Shown one piece after another: positions 1 through 8,028 of a DNA stretch of 64,000 bases (the stretch's first letter is position 1; the number at the start of each line of letters is the position of its first letter). The stretch spans positions 62,001 to 126,000 of the forward strand of contig NZ_KZ984440.1 in NCBI RefSeq assembly GCF_003569915.1. The letters are read 5' to 3'. The DNA is from Comamonas testosteroni. GTDB taxonomy: Bacteria; Pseudomonadota; Gammaproteobacteria; Burkholderiales; Burkholderiaceae_C. The notes under the pieces are model-generated. The model had not been told where the DNA came from. It searched no databases and saw nothing but the letters and a program-made list of their open reading frames with translations. Both the position numbers and the translations under genes were made by a program.

Positions 1-664
1 CTACAGCAAGCTGCCCTACAACACGCTCAAGGACTTCACGCCCATCGCGCGCACCGCCATGCAGCCGCTGGCGCTGCTGGTCAACAACAAGGTTGCCGCC
101 AAGACCCTGCCCGAGTTCATCAGCTACGCCAAGGCCAACCCTGGCCGCGTGAACTTTGGCTCGGCAGGCAATGGCGGCATCAGCCATCTGGTGCCCGAGA
201 TGCTCAAGAGCGCCGCAGGCATTGATCTGGTGCACATCCCCTACAAGGGCAGCGCCCCGGCGTTTACCGATCTGATCGGCGGCCAGGTGCAGTTCATGGC
301 CGAGAGTATTCCGCAGGCAGCCGCCTATCACAAGCAAGGCAAGGTGCGCGCTCTAGCCGTGACCAGCAAGGAGCGCAACCCCGCGCTGCCCGAAGTGCCT
401 ACCGCGATCGAGTCCGGCCTCAAGGGTTTTGAAGTGGTGGGCTTCTACGGTTTTCTGGCCCCCGCTGGCACGCCCAAGGATGTGGTGGCCAAGCTCAGCG
501 GCGCTTTCCAGCAGGTCATGAACATGCCTGATGTGAAGAGCCGCATGGTGGAGCAGGGCGCTGATCCGGCCTTCCTGGGCTCGGAAGCTTTTGGCAAGTT
601 CCTGGCGGCGGAAACGCCGCGTTGGGCGGCTGCGGTGAAGGCTTCCGGAACAAAGCTGGACTGA
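1..664 (+). CDS. Bug/TctC-type periplasmic tripartite tricarboxylate receptor, 3' part
   Basis: The open frame runs in from the left edge (codons from base 2) and ends at a TGA at 662-664, so the N-terminus with its signal peptide lies outside the window. The translation has the Bug-receptor hallmarks: a KLPYNTLKDFTP segment at the left edge, GSAGNGGISHL, HIPYKGSAPA and the C-terminal VKSRMVEQGADP region. Members of this family are solute-binding proteins for carboxylates and are greatly expanded in Comamonadaceae; many are orphans without TctAB membrane partners. No TctA or TctB gene follows, so this may be an orphan receptor. The ligand cannot be read from the sequence. A ~100-bp dispersed repeat begins directly after the stop, followed by a terminator. 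Confidence 0.9.
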   Translation, partial: YSKLPYNTLKDFTPIARTAMQPLALLVNNKVAAKTLPEFISYAKANPGRVNFGSAGNGGISHLVPEMLKSAAGIDLVHIPYKGSAPAFTDLIGGQVQFMAESIPQAAAYHKQGKVRALAVTSKERNPALPEVPTAIESGLKGFEVVGFYGFLAPAGTPKDVVAKLSGAFQQVMNMPDVKSRMVEQGADPAFLGSEAFGKFLAAETPRWAAAVKASGTKLD

Positions 665-667
665 CAC

Positions 668-760
668 CCCCTGAGGCGCTGCGCGCCTTCCCCCTCTCTG
701 CTTCGCGGAGGGGGACGACAGCCTCGGTGCGGGGCGGCCCTTCCTCGCTGTCCCTTTGCT
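668..760 (+). repeat. Dispersed ~100-bp intergenic repeat, family 1, copy A
   Basis: The copy starts with CCCCTGAGGCGCTGCGCGCC, continues through a CCCCCTCTC...GGAGGGGG hairpin and ends in GGGGCGGCCCTTCCTCGCTG. It begins directly downstream of a stop codon, like copies B, D and E in this window. Confidence 0.75.
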
Positions 761-781
761 GGGACAGGCCAGTGTTTAATC

Positions 782-819
782 AAAAAGCCCGGAAGCTCTT
801 TGCTTGCCGGGCTTTTTGT
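782..819. terminator. Bidirectional rho-independent terminator
   Basis: An AAAAAGCCCGG arm and a CCGGGCTTTTT arm flank a 14-base loop. The A-run and T-run allow it to end both the rightward receptor transcript and the leftward ugpQ transcript. Confidence 0.8.
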
Positions 820-892
820 TGTGTTGATTGCTATGCTTTATATAGCTATCAGCCTATTTGATATATGGATTATCGGGCTGTTTGGTTCAAAA

Positions 893-1675
893 TTACAGCG
901 AAGCACCTGTCTGAGCGGGGCTGAACATGTCCACGCGGTCGGTGATGATGCCGTCGGTGCCCAGGTCAATCAGGCGCTGTGCGGCCCATTCGTCATCGAC
1001 CGTATAGCTGCTGCAGCGCAGGCCTGCGCCATGCACCTTGGCCACCAGCGCTGGGTTCCACAGTGCGTGGTTGAGCACCAGAACGCTACAGTCTTGTTCG
1101 AGGGCAATCTTCAGGTCAGCATCGCCCGTGCCATCGGCAAACTTGTCCACCAGCAGGCCACGCGGGATATGCGGGTCCACGTCGCGTGCACCTTTGAGTG
1201 AATCAGGCTTGAACGAGGTGAACAGCGGCTGGACGATGTCCTTGGGCCAGATGCGGTTCATCAGCTCGCCGCAGGCGCGGCCGGTTTCTTCTTCCTGGCC
1301 GGGCGTGGGCTTGATTTCCACATTCAGGTGCAGATGGTTGGCCAGACACCAGCGGGCCAGCGCTTCCAGCGTGGGCAGTTGTTCGCCCGCGTAGGTGCGG
1401 GAGTGCCAGCTGCCAGCGTCTAGCTGGGCAATCTCGCCCATGGTCTTTTCACCGCCAATGCCGTGGCCGTTGGTGGTGCGCTCAAGCGTGGCGTCGTGCA
1501 TGAGAAACAGCACGCCATCCTTGCTGAGCTTGGCATCGCATTCAAAGAAGCGGTAGCCGTGATGCGCGCCCAGGCGGAAGGCGCTCAGGGTGTTTTCGGG
1601 TGCCAGCTTGCCAGCGCCGCGGTGGGCTACCCAACGTGGGTAGGGCCAGGGTTTCAGTGCAGTAGTCATGACCAT
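893..1675 (-). CDS. ugpQ: Glycerophosphodiester phosphodiesterase
   Basis: A 260-residue cytoplasmic-type GDPD that hydrolyses glycerophosphodiesters to glycerol-3-phosphate and an alcohol. The catalytic signature is complete: HRGAGKLAPENT at residues 18-29, FECDAKL with E45 and D47 as metal ligands, MHDATLERTTNG with H60, and VEIKP with E120. There is no signal peptide, which fits UgpQ rather than periplasmic GlpQ. The ugpBAEC transporter operon lies on the same strand 1.7 kb away, but an aldehyde dehydrogenase gene of opposite strand and a terminator separate them, so ugpQ must have its own promoter in the 1676-1843 gap. The start could be Met1 or Met3; no strong ribosome site decides. Confidence 0.9.
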   Translation of the reverse strand: MVMTTALKPWPYPRWVAHRGAGKLAPENTLSAFRLGAHHGYRFFECDAKLSKDGVLFLMHDATLERTTNGHGIGGEKTMGEIAQLDAGSWHSRTYAGEQLPTLEALARWCLANHLHLNVEIKPTPGQEEETGRACGELMNRIWPKDIVQPLFTSFKPDSLKGARDVDPHIPRGLLVDKFADGTGDADLKIALEQDCSVLVLNHALWNPALVAKVHGAGLRCSSYTVDDEWAAQRLIDLGTDGIITDRVDMFSPAQTGASL

Positions 1676-1843
1676 CTTGCGCCCCGGCAGTCAGTGCCGC
1701 CAGAGCATTGGTAAACAGTGGCTCAATGGTACTGCTGCGGCTGATCTGGCGCGGCTTTGGGGACGTATTCCATTACTTCATTTAAACGATGAATGCAGGG
1801 CTGGTGCGCCGGACGATGGCCGCCTGATTAGAAGGGGATGGGA

Positions 1844-3280
1844 ATGAACCAACGCGTTTTGCCGGATTCTCTGGAGGAGAGCCTGATTGCCGATCAGCTG
1901 CAGCGCCAGAAAGCAGCGTTTATTGCAGAGGGCCCGGTATCCGCCGCGCTGCGCGAGGACCGGCTGCAGCGCGCGGTGGACTTGCTCAAGACCCATGCGG
2001 ACCGCATCTGCGAAGTCATCAGCGAGGACTTTGGTGGCCGCCACCCGGTGACCACGCTGTCCATGGATGTGCAGACGCCGATTGGCCACCTCAAATACGC
2101 GAAGAAGAACGTACAGCGCTGGATGCGCCCGCAGCGCCGTGCCAGCGTCTTCCCCTTCAACCTGTTTGGCGCACGGGCCGAGTTGCGCTTTCAACCCAAG
2201 GGCGTGGTGGGCATTGCGGGCACCTGGAACTGCCCGTTGTTCATGCTGTTTGGCCCACTGGCTGGAGTGTTTGCTGCGGGCAACCGGGCCATGCTCAAGC
2301 CTTCGGATCTATCGCTCGCCACTTCGCAGTGGCTGGCCGAAGTGGTGCCCCAGTATTTCGATCCGCTGGAGCTGTCCGTCATCACGGGCGGCGTGGCCAC
2401 GGCGCAGGCGTTTACGCGGCAGGCGTTTGATCATCTGGTGTTTACCGGCAGCATCAATGTGGCCAAACAGATCATGCGCGATGCGGCCGAGCATCTGGTG
2501 CCGCTGACGCTGGAGCTGGGCGGCAAGTCGCCCACGGTGATTGGCCGCTCAGCAGACCTGAAGAAAGCCGCGCAAAGCATTGTCATGGCGCGCATCCAGA
2601 ACGGCGGCCAGGTCTGCGTGATGCCCGATACCGTCTATGTGCCGCGCGAACACATGGCCGTGTTTGTGGCCGAGTTCAAAGCCCTGTGGCTGCAGATGCT
2701 GCCGACGGTCACCGGTAATGCCGATATGACGGCCGTGGCCAATGCCCGCCATCTGGAGCGGGTGGAGCGCAAGATCGAGCAGGCCCGCGCAGCTGGGGCG
2801 CTGGTGGAAATTCTGGGGCAGGTGGATGCTGGTGGGCAGGACCGCCGCCGCCCGCTGCGCTTGGTGCTTGATGCGCCTGCCGACACGGCGTTTGCGCAGG
2901 AGGAAATCTTTGGTCAGGCCATGGCGCTTGAGAGCTATGACGATGTGCAGGCCGTGGTGGCGCGCATCAACGCAGGCAGCAGGCCGCTGGCGCTGTACTA
3001 CTACGGCAAGGACAGGGCCGAGCAGGAATATGTGCTGGGCCACACCCTGTCTGGCGGGGCCTGCGTGAACGAGGCCATGCTGCATGTGGCCGTGCATGAC
3101 ATGCCGTTTGGTGGCATTGGTGCATCAGGCATGGGGCGCTATAACGGCCCGGAAGGCTTTGCCGAGTTCAGCCATATGCGCGGCGTCTATCACGCAGGCT
3201 GGTGGGACCCGCGCCGCAAGCTGGGCATGGCCCCGCCCTATACGGACAAGCTGCTGCAGATGATGAAGAAGGCGCTGTAG
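1844..3280 (+). CDS. Coniferyl-aldehyde-dehydrogenase-like NAD(P)-dependent aldehyde dehydrogenase
   Basis: An aldehyde dehydrogenase of the short-linker class that includes coniferyl aldehyde dehydrogenase (CalB) and fatty aldehyde dehydrogenases. Residues counted from the upstream ATG at 1838 show TWNCP (N131), LKPSDLS (K154), FTGS (202-205), LELGGKSP (general base E226) and GGQVC (catalytic C260), all intact. I place the start at the second ATG, 1844, because the AGAAGGGG ribosome site abuts the first ATG but sits at a normal distance from the second. It lies in opposite orientation between ugpQ and ugpC, and a terminator closes it at 3285. The substrate is inferred from family resemblance only; a general aldehyde-detoxifying role is possible. 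Confidence 0.85.
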   Translation: MNQRVLPDSLEESLIADQLQRQKAAFIAEGPVSAALREDRLQRAVDLLKTHADRICEVISEDFGGRHPVTTLSMDVQTPIGHLKYAKKNVQRWMRPQRRASVFPFNLFGARAELRFQPKGVVGIAGTWNCPLFMLFGPLAGVFAAGNRAMLKPSDLSLATSQWLAEVVPQYFDPLELSVITGGVATAQAFTRQAFDHLVFTGSINVAKQIMRDAAEHLVPLTLELGGKSPTVIGRSADLKKAAQSIVMARIQNGGQVCVMPDTVYVPREHMAVFVAEFKALWLQMLPTVTGNADMTAVANARHLERVERKIEQARAAGALVEILGQVDAGGQDRRRPLRLVLDAPADTAFAQEEIFGQAMALESYDDVQAVVARINAGSRPLALYYYGKDRAEQEYVLGHTLSGGACVNEAMLHVAVHDMPFGGIGASGMGRYNGPEGFAEFSHMRGVYHAGWWDPRRKLGMAPPYTDKLLQMMKKAL

Positions 3281-3284
3281 GCAT

Positions 3285-3316
3285 AAAAAAAGAGAGTCCG
3301 AGGACTCTCTTTTTGA
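3285..3316. terminator. Bidirectional terminator between convergent genes
   Basis: AAAAAGAGAGTCC and GGACTCTCTTTTT form a near-perfect stem around a two-base centre, flanked by an A-run and a T-run. It serves the aldehyde dehydrogenase on the plus strand and ugpC on the minus strand. Confidence 0.85.
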
Positions 3317-3336
3317 TAGCTGCAAGCCTATACGAA

Positions 3337-4344
3337 TTAAAGACGCTTGCCTGTTTCTGCATTAAACCAGTGCAGACGATCGGCGCGGGCCGAGATATGG
3401 GCTGTTTCGCCGGGCTTGGGGAAGGCCTTGCCTTCTTCTACGCGCACGGTCACGTCTTCGCCATTCACCTTGCCGTACAGCAGGCGTTCGGCACCCAGCA
3501 GTTCCACGGTCTCAACCTTGAACTCCCAGCCACCGGCTTCGACAAGGTCGATGTGCTCGGGGCGGATGCCCATGACCTGACCGGCCTTGCCGCCCGGGGC
3601 GTTCTTGAGCAGGTTCATGGGGGGCGAGCCGATAAAGCCGGCCACAAAGATCGATGCAGGCGTGTGATAGACCTCTTCGGGCGTGCCGAACTGCTCCACA
3701 TTGCCGCCGTTCATCACGATCATGCGCTGGGCCAGCGTCATGGCCTCGACCTGATCGTGGGTCACGAACAGGCTGGTGATGCCCAGCTCGGCGTGCAGCT
3801 TCTGGATTTCGATACGGGTCTGGCCGCGCAGCTTGGCGTCCAGATTGGACAGCGGCTCGTCAAACAAAAAGACCTGGGGCTGGCGCACGATGGCGCGGCC
3901 CATGGCCACGCGCTGGCGCTGGCCGCCAGACAGTTGGCGGGGCTTGCGGTCCAGCAGGTGGCTCAGTTCCAGAATCTTGGCGGCCTTGTCCACACGGCGC
4001 TTGATTTCGTCTTCGGGCACCTTGGCGAGCTTCAGGCCATAGGCCATGTTCTCGTAGTTGCTCATGTGCGGGTACAGCGCATAGTTCTGGAACACCATGG
4101 CGATATTGCGCTTGGCCGGTTCCAGGTTGTTGACGACCTTGTCGCCAATCATCAGATCGCCGCCGGTGATTTCTTCCAGGCCCGCAATCATGCGCAGCAG
4201 GGTCGATTTGCCGCAGCCCGAGGGGCCGACCAGCACGATGAATTCGCCGTCCTTGATCTCGGCGTTCACGCCATGGATGACGGGCACGGCAGACTTGCCT
4301 GTGCCGTAGCGCTTGACGATGTTCTTCAGAGAGATGGATGCCAT
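3337..4344 (-). CDS. ugpC: sn-Glycerol-3-phosphate ABC transporter ATP-binding protein
   Basis: A 335-residue MalK/UgpC-type ATPase that powers import of glycerol-3-phosphate and glycerophosphodiesters. It has Walker [10 protein letters not shown] at about 40-48, the Q-loop, the signature [14 protein letters not shown], Walker [13 protein letters not shown] and the switch histidine in VTHDQVEAM. The C-terminal third is the TOBE/OB regulatory domain with the [10 protein letters not shown] motif typical of this subfamily. It is the last gene of the leftward ugpB-A-E-C operon and lies 50 bp behind ugpE. In enteric bacteria UgpC is the target of phosphate inhibition; whether that holds here is unknown. 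Confidence 0.93.
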   Translation of the reverse strand: MASISLKNIVKRYGTGKSAVPVIHGVNAEIKDGEFIVLVGPSGCGKSTLLRMIAGLEEITGGDLMIGDKVVNNLEPAKRNIAMVFQNYALYPHMSNYENMAYGLKLAKVPEDEIKRRVDKAAKILELSHLLDRKPRQLSGGQRQRVAMGRAIVRQPQVFLFDEPLSNLDAKLRGQTRIEIQKLHAELGITSLFVTHDQVEAMTLAQRMIVMNGGNVEQFGTPEEVYHTPASIFVAGFIGSPPMNLLKNAPGGKAGQVMGIRPEHIDLVEAGGWEFKVETVELLGAERLLYGKVNGEDVTVRVEEGKAFPKPGETAHISARADRLHWFNAETGKRL

Positions 4345-4394
4345 AACAGTGTTCTATTCAGTCGGTCAAAAGATGGTGGATGAGCAGGCGGGGA

Positions 4395-5246
4395 TTACTT
4401 TTCGGTATCCACCAGGCCTTTGACAAACCACTTTTGCATCAGCATCACCACCAGAGTCGGTGGCAGCATGGCGAGGATGGCGGTGGCCATCACGATGTTC
4501 CAGTCGATAGCGGCTTCACCACCACCGGCGACCATGCGCTTGATGCCCACGACCACGGGGTACATGTCTTCCGAAGTCGTCATCAGCAGCGGCCACAGGT
4601 ACTGGTTCCAGCCGTAGATGAACTGAATCACGAACAGCGCCGCGATCGAGGTCTTGGACAGGGGCACCAGAATGTCTTTAAAGAAACGCATGGGGCCCGC
4701 GCCGTCAATGCGGGCGGCTTCCACCAGCTCATCGGGCACCGTCAGGAAGAACTGGCGGAACAGGAAGGTAGCAGTGGCCGAGGCAATCAGCGGCAGGGAC
4801 AGGCCCATGTAGCTGTTGAGCAGACCTAGTTCCGCCACGACCTTGTAGGTGGGCAGAATGCGCACTTCCACGGGCAGCATCAGCGTCAGGAAAATCGCCC
4901 AGAAGCAGATCATCTTGAACGGGAAGCGGAAGTACACGATGGCAAAGGCCGACAGCAGCGAGATGGCGATCTTGCCGACGGTGATGATCATGGCCACGAC
5001 AAAGCTCACCCACATCATGTGGACGACGCTGGTGTTGGAGCCGAGCTTGCCGGAGCCGATCAGCGCTTCCTTGTAGTTTTCCCACAGGTGTGTGCCGGGC
5101 AGCAGGGGCATGGGCGCCTGCACGATTTCCGAGGCAGTATGCGTGGATGCCACCAGCGCCAGATACAGGGGGAAGGCGACGATGGCCACGCCGAGGATCA
5201 GCACGGCGTGGGAGAAGAAATTGAGCCAGGGGTTACGGTCAACCAT
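4395..5246 (-). CDS. ugpE: sn-Glycerol-3-phosphate ABC transporter permease
   Basis: A 283-residue inner-membrane permease with six predicted hydrophobic segments and the binding-protein-dependent permease loop [23 protein letters not shown], which docks on the ATPase. The N-terminus [19 protein letters not shown] is typical of UgpE. It follows ugpA with a two-base gap, so the two permease subunits are translationally linked. The pair UgpA/UgpE would form the channel for glycerol-3-phosphate delivered by UgpB. Confidence 0.93.
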   Translation of the reverse strand: MVDRNPWLNFFSHAVLILGVAIVAFPLYLALVASTHTASEIVQAPMPLLPGTHLWENYKEALIGSGKLGSNTSVVHMMWVSFVVAMIITVGKIAISLLSAFAIVYFRFPFKMICFWAIFLTLMLPVEVRILPTYKVVAELGLLNSYMGLSLPLIASATATFLFRQFFLTVPDELVEAARIDGAGPMRFFKDILVPLSKTSIAALFVIQFIYGWNQYLWPLLMTTSEDMYPVVVGIKRMVAGGGEAAIDWNIVMATAILAMLPPTLVVMLMQKWFVKGLVDTEK

Positions 5247-5248
5247 GA

Positions 5249-6130
5249 TCAGTACTGCACTTTCTTTTCAACGTAGCGGAACTGAACCACGGTCAGAACA
5301 ACGACGATCAGCATCAGGATCACGGACTGCGCAGCCGAGCCGCCCAGGTCCAGCGCCTTGAAGCCGTCCAGATACACCTTGTAGACCAGGATCGAGGTCG
5401 ACTGGCCGGGGCCGCCGTGGGTGGCTGCATCGATGATGCCGAAGGTGTCAAAGAAGGCGTAGACGATGTTGATCACCAGCAGGAAGAAGGTGGTGGGCGA
5501 GAGCAGCGGCAGTTGGATGTTCCAGAAACGACGCCATGGGCCAGCACCGTCAATCGAGGCGGCTTCGATCAGCGCCTTGGGGATGGATTGCAGGCCCGCG
5601 AGGAAGAACAGGAAGTTGTACGAAATCTGCTTCCACACCGAGGCCAGCACAATCAGCGCCATGGCCTGGTTTTCGTTCATCAGGTGGTTCCAGGTATAGC
5701 CCAGCTTGTCCAGGAAATACGCCACCACGCCAATCGAGGGCGAGAACATGAAGATCCACAGCACGCCAGCGATCACGGGAGCGACGGCGTAAGGAATGAT
5801 GAGCAGGGTTTTGTAGACCATGGCGAAGCGCACAATGCGGTCCGCAAAAATGGCCAAAGCCAGAGAAGTGGCAATGCCAATGCCTGCGACCAGCACCGAA
5901 AACAGTGCAGTGCGCTTGAAGGACTCCAGATAGGACGGATCGCTGAACAATGTGCGGAAATTGTCCAGTCCGACCCATTCGGTGCTCATGCCGAATGCGT
6001 CTTCCATCTGGAACGACTGCAGCACAGCCTGCGCGGCGGGCCAGAAAAAGAAGATGCCGATAATGAGCAGCTGAGGTGCGATCAGCACCCAGGGAAGCCA
6101 CCCGGATCGGAAAAGAACACGTTTTTCCAT
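5249..6130 (-). CDS. ugpA: sn-Glycerol-3-phosphate ABC transporter permease
   Basis: A 293-residue permease with an N-terminal cytoplasmic stretch, six hydrophobic segments and the EAA loop [23 protein letters not shown]. The AAGGAGTCAC ribosome site precedes its ATG. It is separated from ugpB by 126 bp that contain a hairpin followed by seven thymines (on the coding strand), so its expression is probably lower than that of the binding protein. Confidence 0.93.
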   Translation of the reverse strand: MEKRVLFRSGWLPWVLIAPQLLIIGIFFFWPAAQAVLQSFQMEDAFGMSTEWVGLDNFRTLFSDPSYLESFKRTALFSVLVAGIGIATSLALAIFADRIVRFAMVYKTLLIIPYAVAPVIAGVLWIFMFSPSIGVVAYFLDKLGYTWNHLMNENQAMALIVLASVWKQISYNFLFFLAGLQSIPKALIEAASIDGAGPWRRFWNIQLPLLSPTTFFLLVINIVYAFFDTFGIIDAATHGGPGQSTSILVYKVYLDGFKALDLGGSAAQSVILMLIVVVLTVVQFRYVEKKVQY

Positions 6131-6143
6131 AAGGAGTCACAAA

Positions 6144-6183
6144 TAAAAAAACCGCCGAGGTCTGGTTGGGGACTACGCGGTAT
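6144..6183 (-). terminator. Intra-operon attenuating terminator between ugpB and ugpA
   Basis: Read on the minus strand, ACCGC and GCGGT arms are followed by TTTTTTTATT. A stronger GCTGTGCCTTCACGCGAGGCACAGC hairpin lies just upstream (plus 6193-6217). Together they can give partial termination, leaving more ugpB message than permease message. Confidence 0.55.
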
Positions 6184-6256
6184 TTAGGGGTGCTGTGCCT
6201 CGCGTGAAGGCACAGCAGGCCTGTCGTCACCCGTCAGGCGACGGGCGCCTTGGGGT

Positions 6257-7570
6257 TTACTTCTTGTAGGACTTTTCGAAACGGGTCAATAGTTCGTTGC
6301 CACGGGACACGATGGCGTCCAGAGCTTGCTGGCCTGACTTCTTGCCTGCCCACACCTGTTCGAGTTCTTCGTCCTCGATGGTGCGAATCTGCACATAGTT
6401 GCCCAGACGGATACCACGCGAGTTGTTGGTCACCTTGCGGATCATCTGCGTCACTGCAGTGTCGGTGCCAGGGTTCTTCTGATAGAAGCCGGACTTGTCG
6501 GTCAGGTCATACGCAGCCATGGTCACAGGCAGGTAGCCGGTGCGCTGGTGCGATGCGGCTTGCACCTTGGTCTGCGACAGGAATTCGAAGAACTTGGCCA
6601 CGCCCTTGTAGCGCTCAGGCGTCTTGCCAGCCATCACCCACAGAGAAGCGCCACCGATCACGGTGTTCTGAGGCGCACCCTTCACATCGGGGTAGTAGGG
6701 CAGGGGAGCCAGGCCGTAGTGGAACTTGGCATTCTTGGCCACGTCGCCGTAGAAGCCGGACGAGGTCTGGATCATGGCGCACTCACCAGCGGTGAACGAA
6801 GCCTGGGGCACAGAGCCGCGGCCCTTGTAGACAAACTCGCCTGCCTTGGCAGCAGCGGCCAGGTTGTCGATGTGCTTGACGTGCAGAGGCGAGTTCACCT
6901 TCATGCGGGCCTTGTAGCCATTGGCGGAGAGGCCGTTTTGTTCGGTAGCGAACTCAACGTTGTGCCATGTCGAGAAGGACTCCAGCTGAGTCCAGCCCTG
7001 CCATGCCAGCGTCATGGGGCAGCTGTGGCCGCTCTCCTTGAGCTTCTTGGCAGCGGCAAAGACTTCGGGCCAGGTGGCGGGCGCCTTGTCGGGGTTCAGG
7101 CCAGCCTTCTTGAAGGCGTCCTTGTTGTAATAGAAGATGGTGGTCGAGCTGTTGAACGGGAAGCTCAGCATCTGGCCATTGGGGGCGGTGTAGTAACCGG
7201 CCACGGCAGGGATATAGCCCTTGGGGTCGAACGCCACGCCAGCGTCCTGCATCACCTTGGCCACGGGCACGGTCGCGCCCTTGGAGGCCATCATGGTGGC
7301 AGTACCCACCTCAAACACTTGCAGAATGTCAGGCGCATTGCCCGAGCGGAAGGCGGCAATCGCAGCGGTCATGGATTCGTCGTACGCACCCTTGTAGGTG
7401 GGGACGATCTTGTAATCCTTCTGGCTTTCATTGAACTGCTTGGCCAGGTCGTTGACCCATTCGTTGTTCACGGCGGTCATGGAATGCCACCATTGGATTT
7501 CGGTGGTGGCTTGTGCCGAGAAGGCGGTGGCGGCGACGGCGGCAGCCATGGCCAGTTGCTTGAATTGCAT
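6257..7570 (-). CDS. ugpB: sn-Glycerol-3-phosphate periplasmic binding protein
   Basis: A 437-residue extracellular solute-binding protein of family 1. The signal peptide is clear (MQFKQLAMAAAVAATAFSAQA, cleaved before TTEIQWWHSM). The mature protein shows the UgpB features WWHSMTAVNNEWVNDLAKQFN, GWTQLESFSTWHN and GGASLWVMAG. It captures glycerol-3-phosphate or glycerophosphodiesters in the periplasm and hands them to UgpAE. It is the first gene of the operon; the 458-bp upstream gap carries a Pho-box-like element at 7706-7723 on its strand, matching the known phosphate-starvation control of ugp in other bacteria. Confidence 0.94.
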   Translation of the reverse strand: MQFKQLAMAAAVAATAFSAQATTEIQWWHSMTAVNNEWVNDLAKQFNESQKDYKIVPTYKGAYDESMTAAIAAFRSGNAPDILQVFEVGTATMMASKGATVPVAKVMQDAGVAFDPKGYIPAVAGYYTAPNGQMLSFPFNSSTTIFYYNKDAFKKAGLNPDKAPATWPEVFAAAKKLKESGHSCPMTLAWQGWTQLESFSTWHNVEFATEQNGLSANGYKARMKVNSPLHVKHIDNLAAAAKAGEFVYKGRGSVPQASFTAGECAMIQTSSGFYGDVAKNAKFHYGLAPLPYYPDVKGAPQNTVIGGASLWVMAGKTPERYKGVAKFFEFLSQTKVQAASHQRTGYLPVTMAAYDLTDKSGFYQKNPGTDTAVTQMIRKVTNNSRGIRLGNYVQIRTIEDEELEQVWAGKKSGQQALDAIVSRGNELLTRFEKSYKK

Positions 7571-8028
7571 GAAGGCTCCTCTAACGGTCGGTGACTCAAT
7601 ATGCGACGCTGCACATTAGGTCATGCGTATGACATATACGTGTCATTGTTTGCTAGGACTTCGCACTCTGTCGTAGGTCTCAACCCTCAAGGCCTTGACG
7701 ATTTCATGACACGGCCATGACGAACAGACTCGCGCGAAGCTGCGCCATTCTAGGGCAAGCTAATTTCGTTTGGTGTTGGTAGTCTTTCGTATTGAGTTGT
7801 TTTTGATTCGTAAATGTATGGTTTTTGCGTAAATCGCCTATAGAACTGAAGCAGCCGTTTGATGGGATGTGTCAGCTTCATCACACATCACTTGTTTTGA
7901 GGATGCGCTTGTCGCCAATGGCGAGGAGCTGCGCAGAGTCCACAGCCGAGCATGGGAAGGCGGCGTCGCTTAAAATCGCGGTCCCACTGGCTTAGGGGCG
8001 CCACCGGGCGCCCAACACGGTCTACCCC
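7571..8028. promoter_or_regulatory. 458-bp divergent promoter region between ugpB and the FAD/Fe-S oxidoreductase
   Basis: No gene is seen here. It contains a palindrome ATGACATATACGTGTCAT at 7629-7646 overlapping another GTCAT...ATGAC pair (7620-7633), a Pho-box-like direct repeat at 7706-7723, an AT-rich stretch at 7760-7835 suited to promoters, and a GGGCGCC hairpin near 7992-8012 just ahead of the rightward gene. Confidence 0.5.
7706..7723 (-). promoter_or_regulatory. Pho-box-like direct repeat upstream of ugpB
   Basis: On the minus strand the sequence reads TCGTCAT-GGCC-GTGTCAT. These are two seven-base repeats spaced 11 bp apart, close to the PhoB-box consensus CTGTCAT-N4-CTGTCAT. It lies about 140 bp ahead of the ugpB start, so a role as an upstream PhoB site is plausible but unproven. 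Confidence 0.45.

Noticed and set aside
3202-4383. 393-residue plus-strand frame opposite ugpC
   Set aside because: Antisense shadow of an intact ABC ATPase; composition is typical of reverse-strand artefacts.
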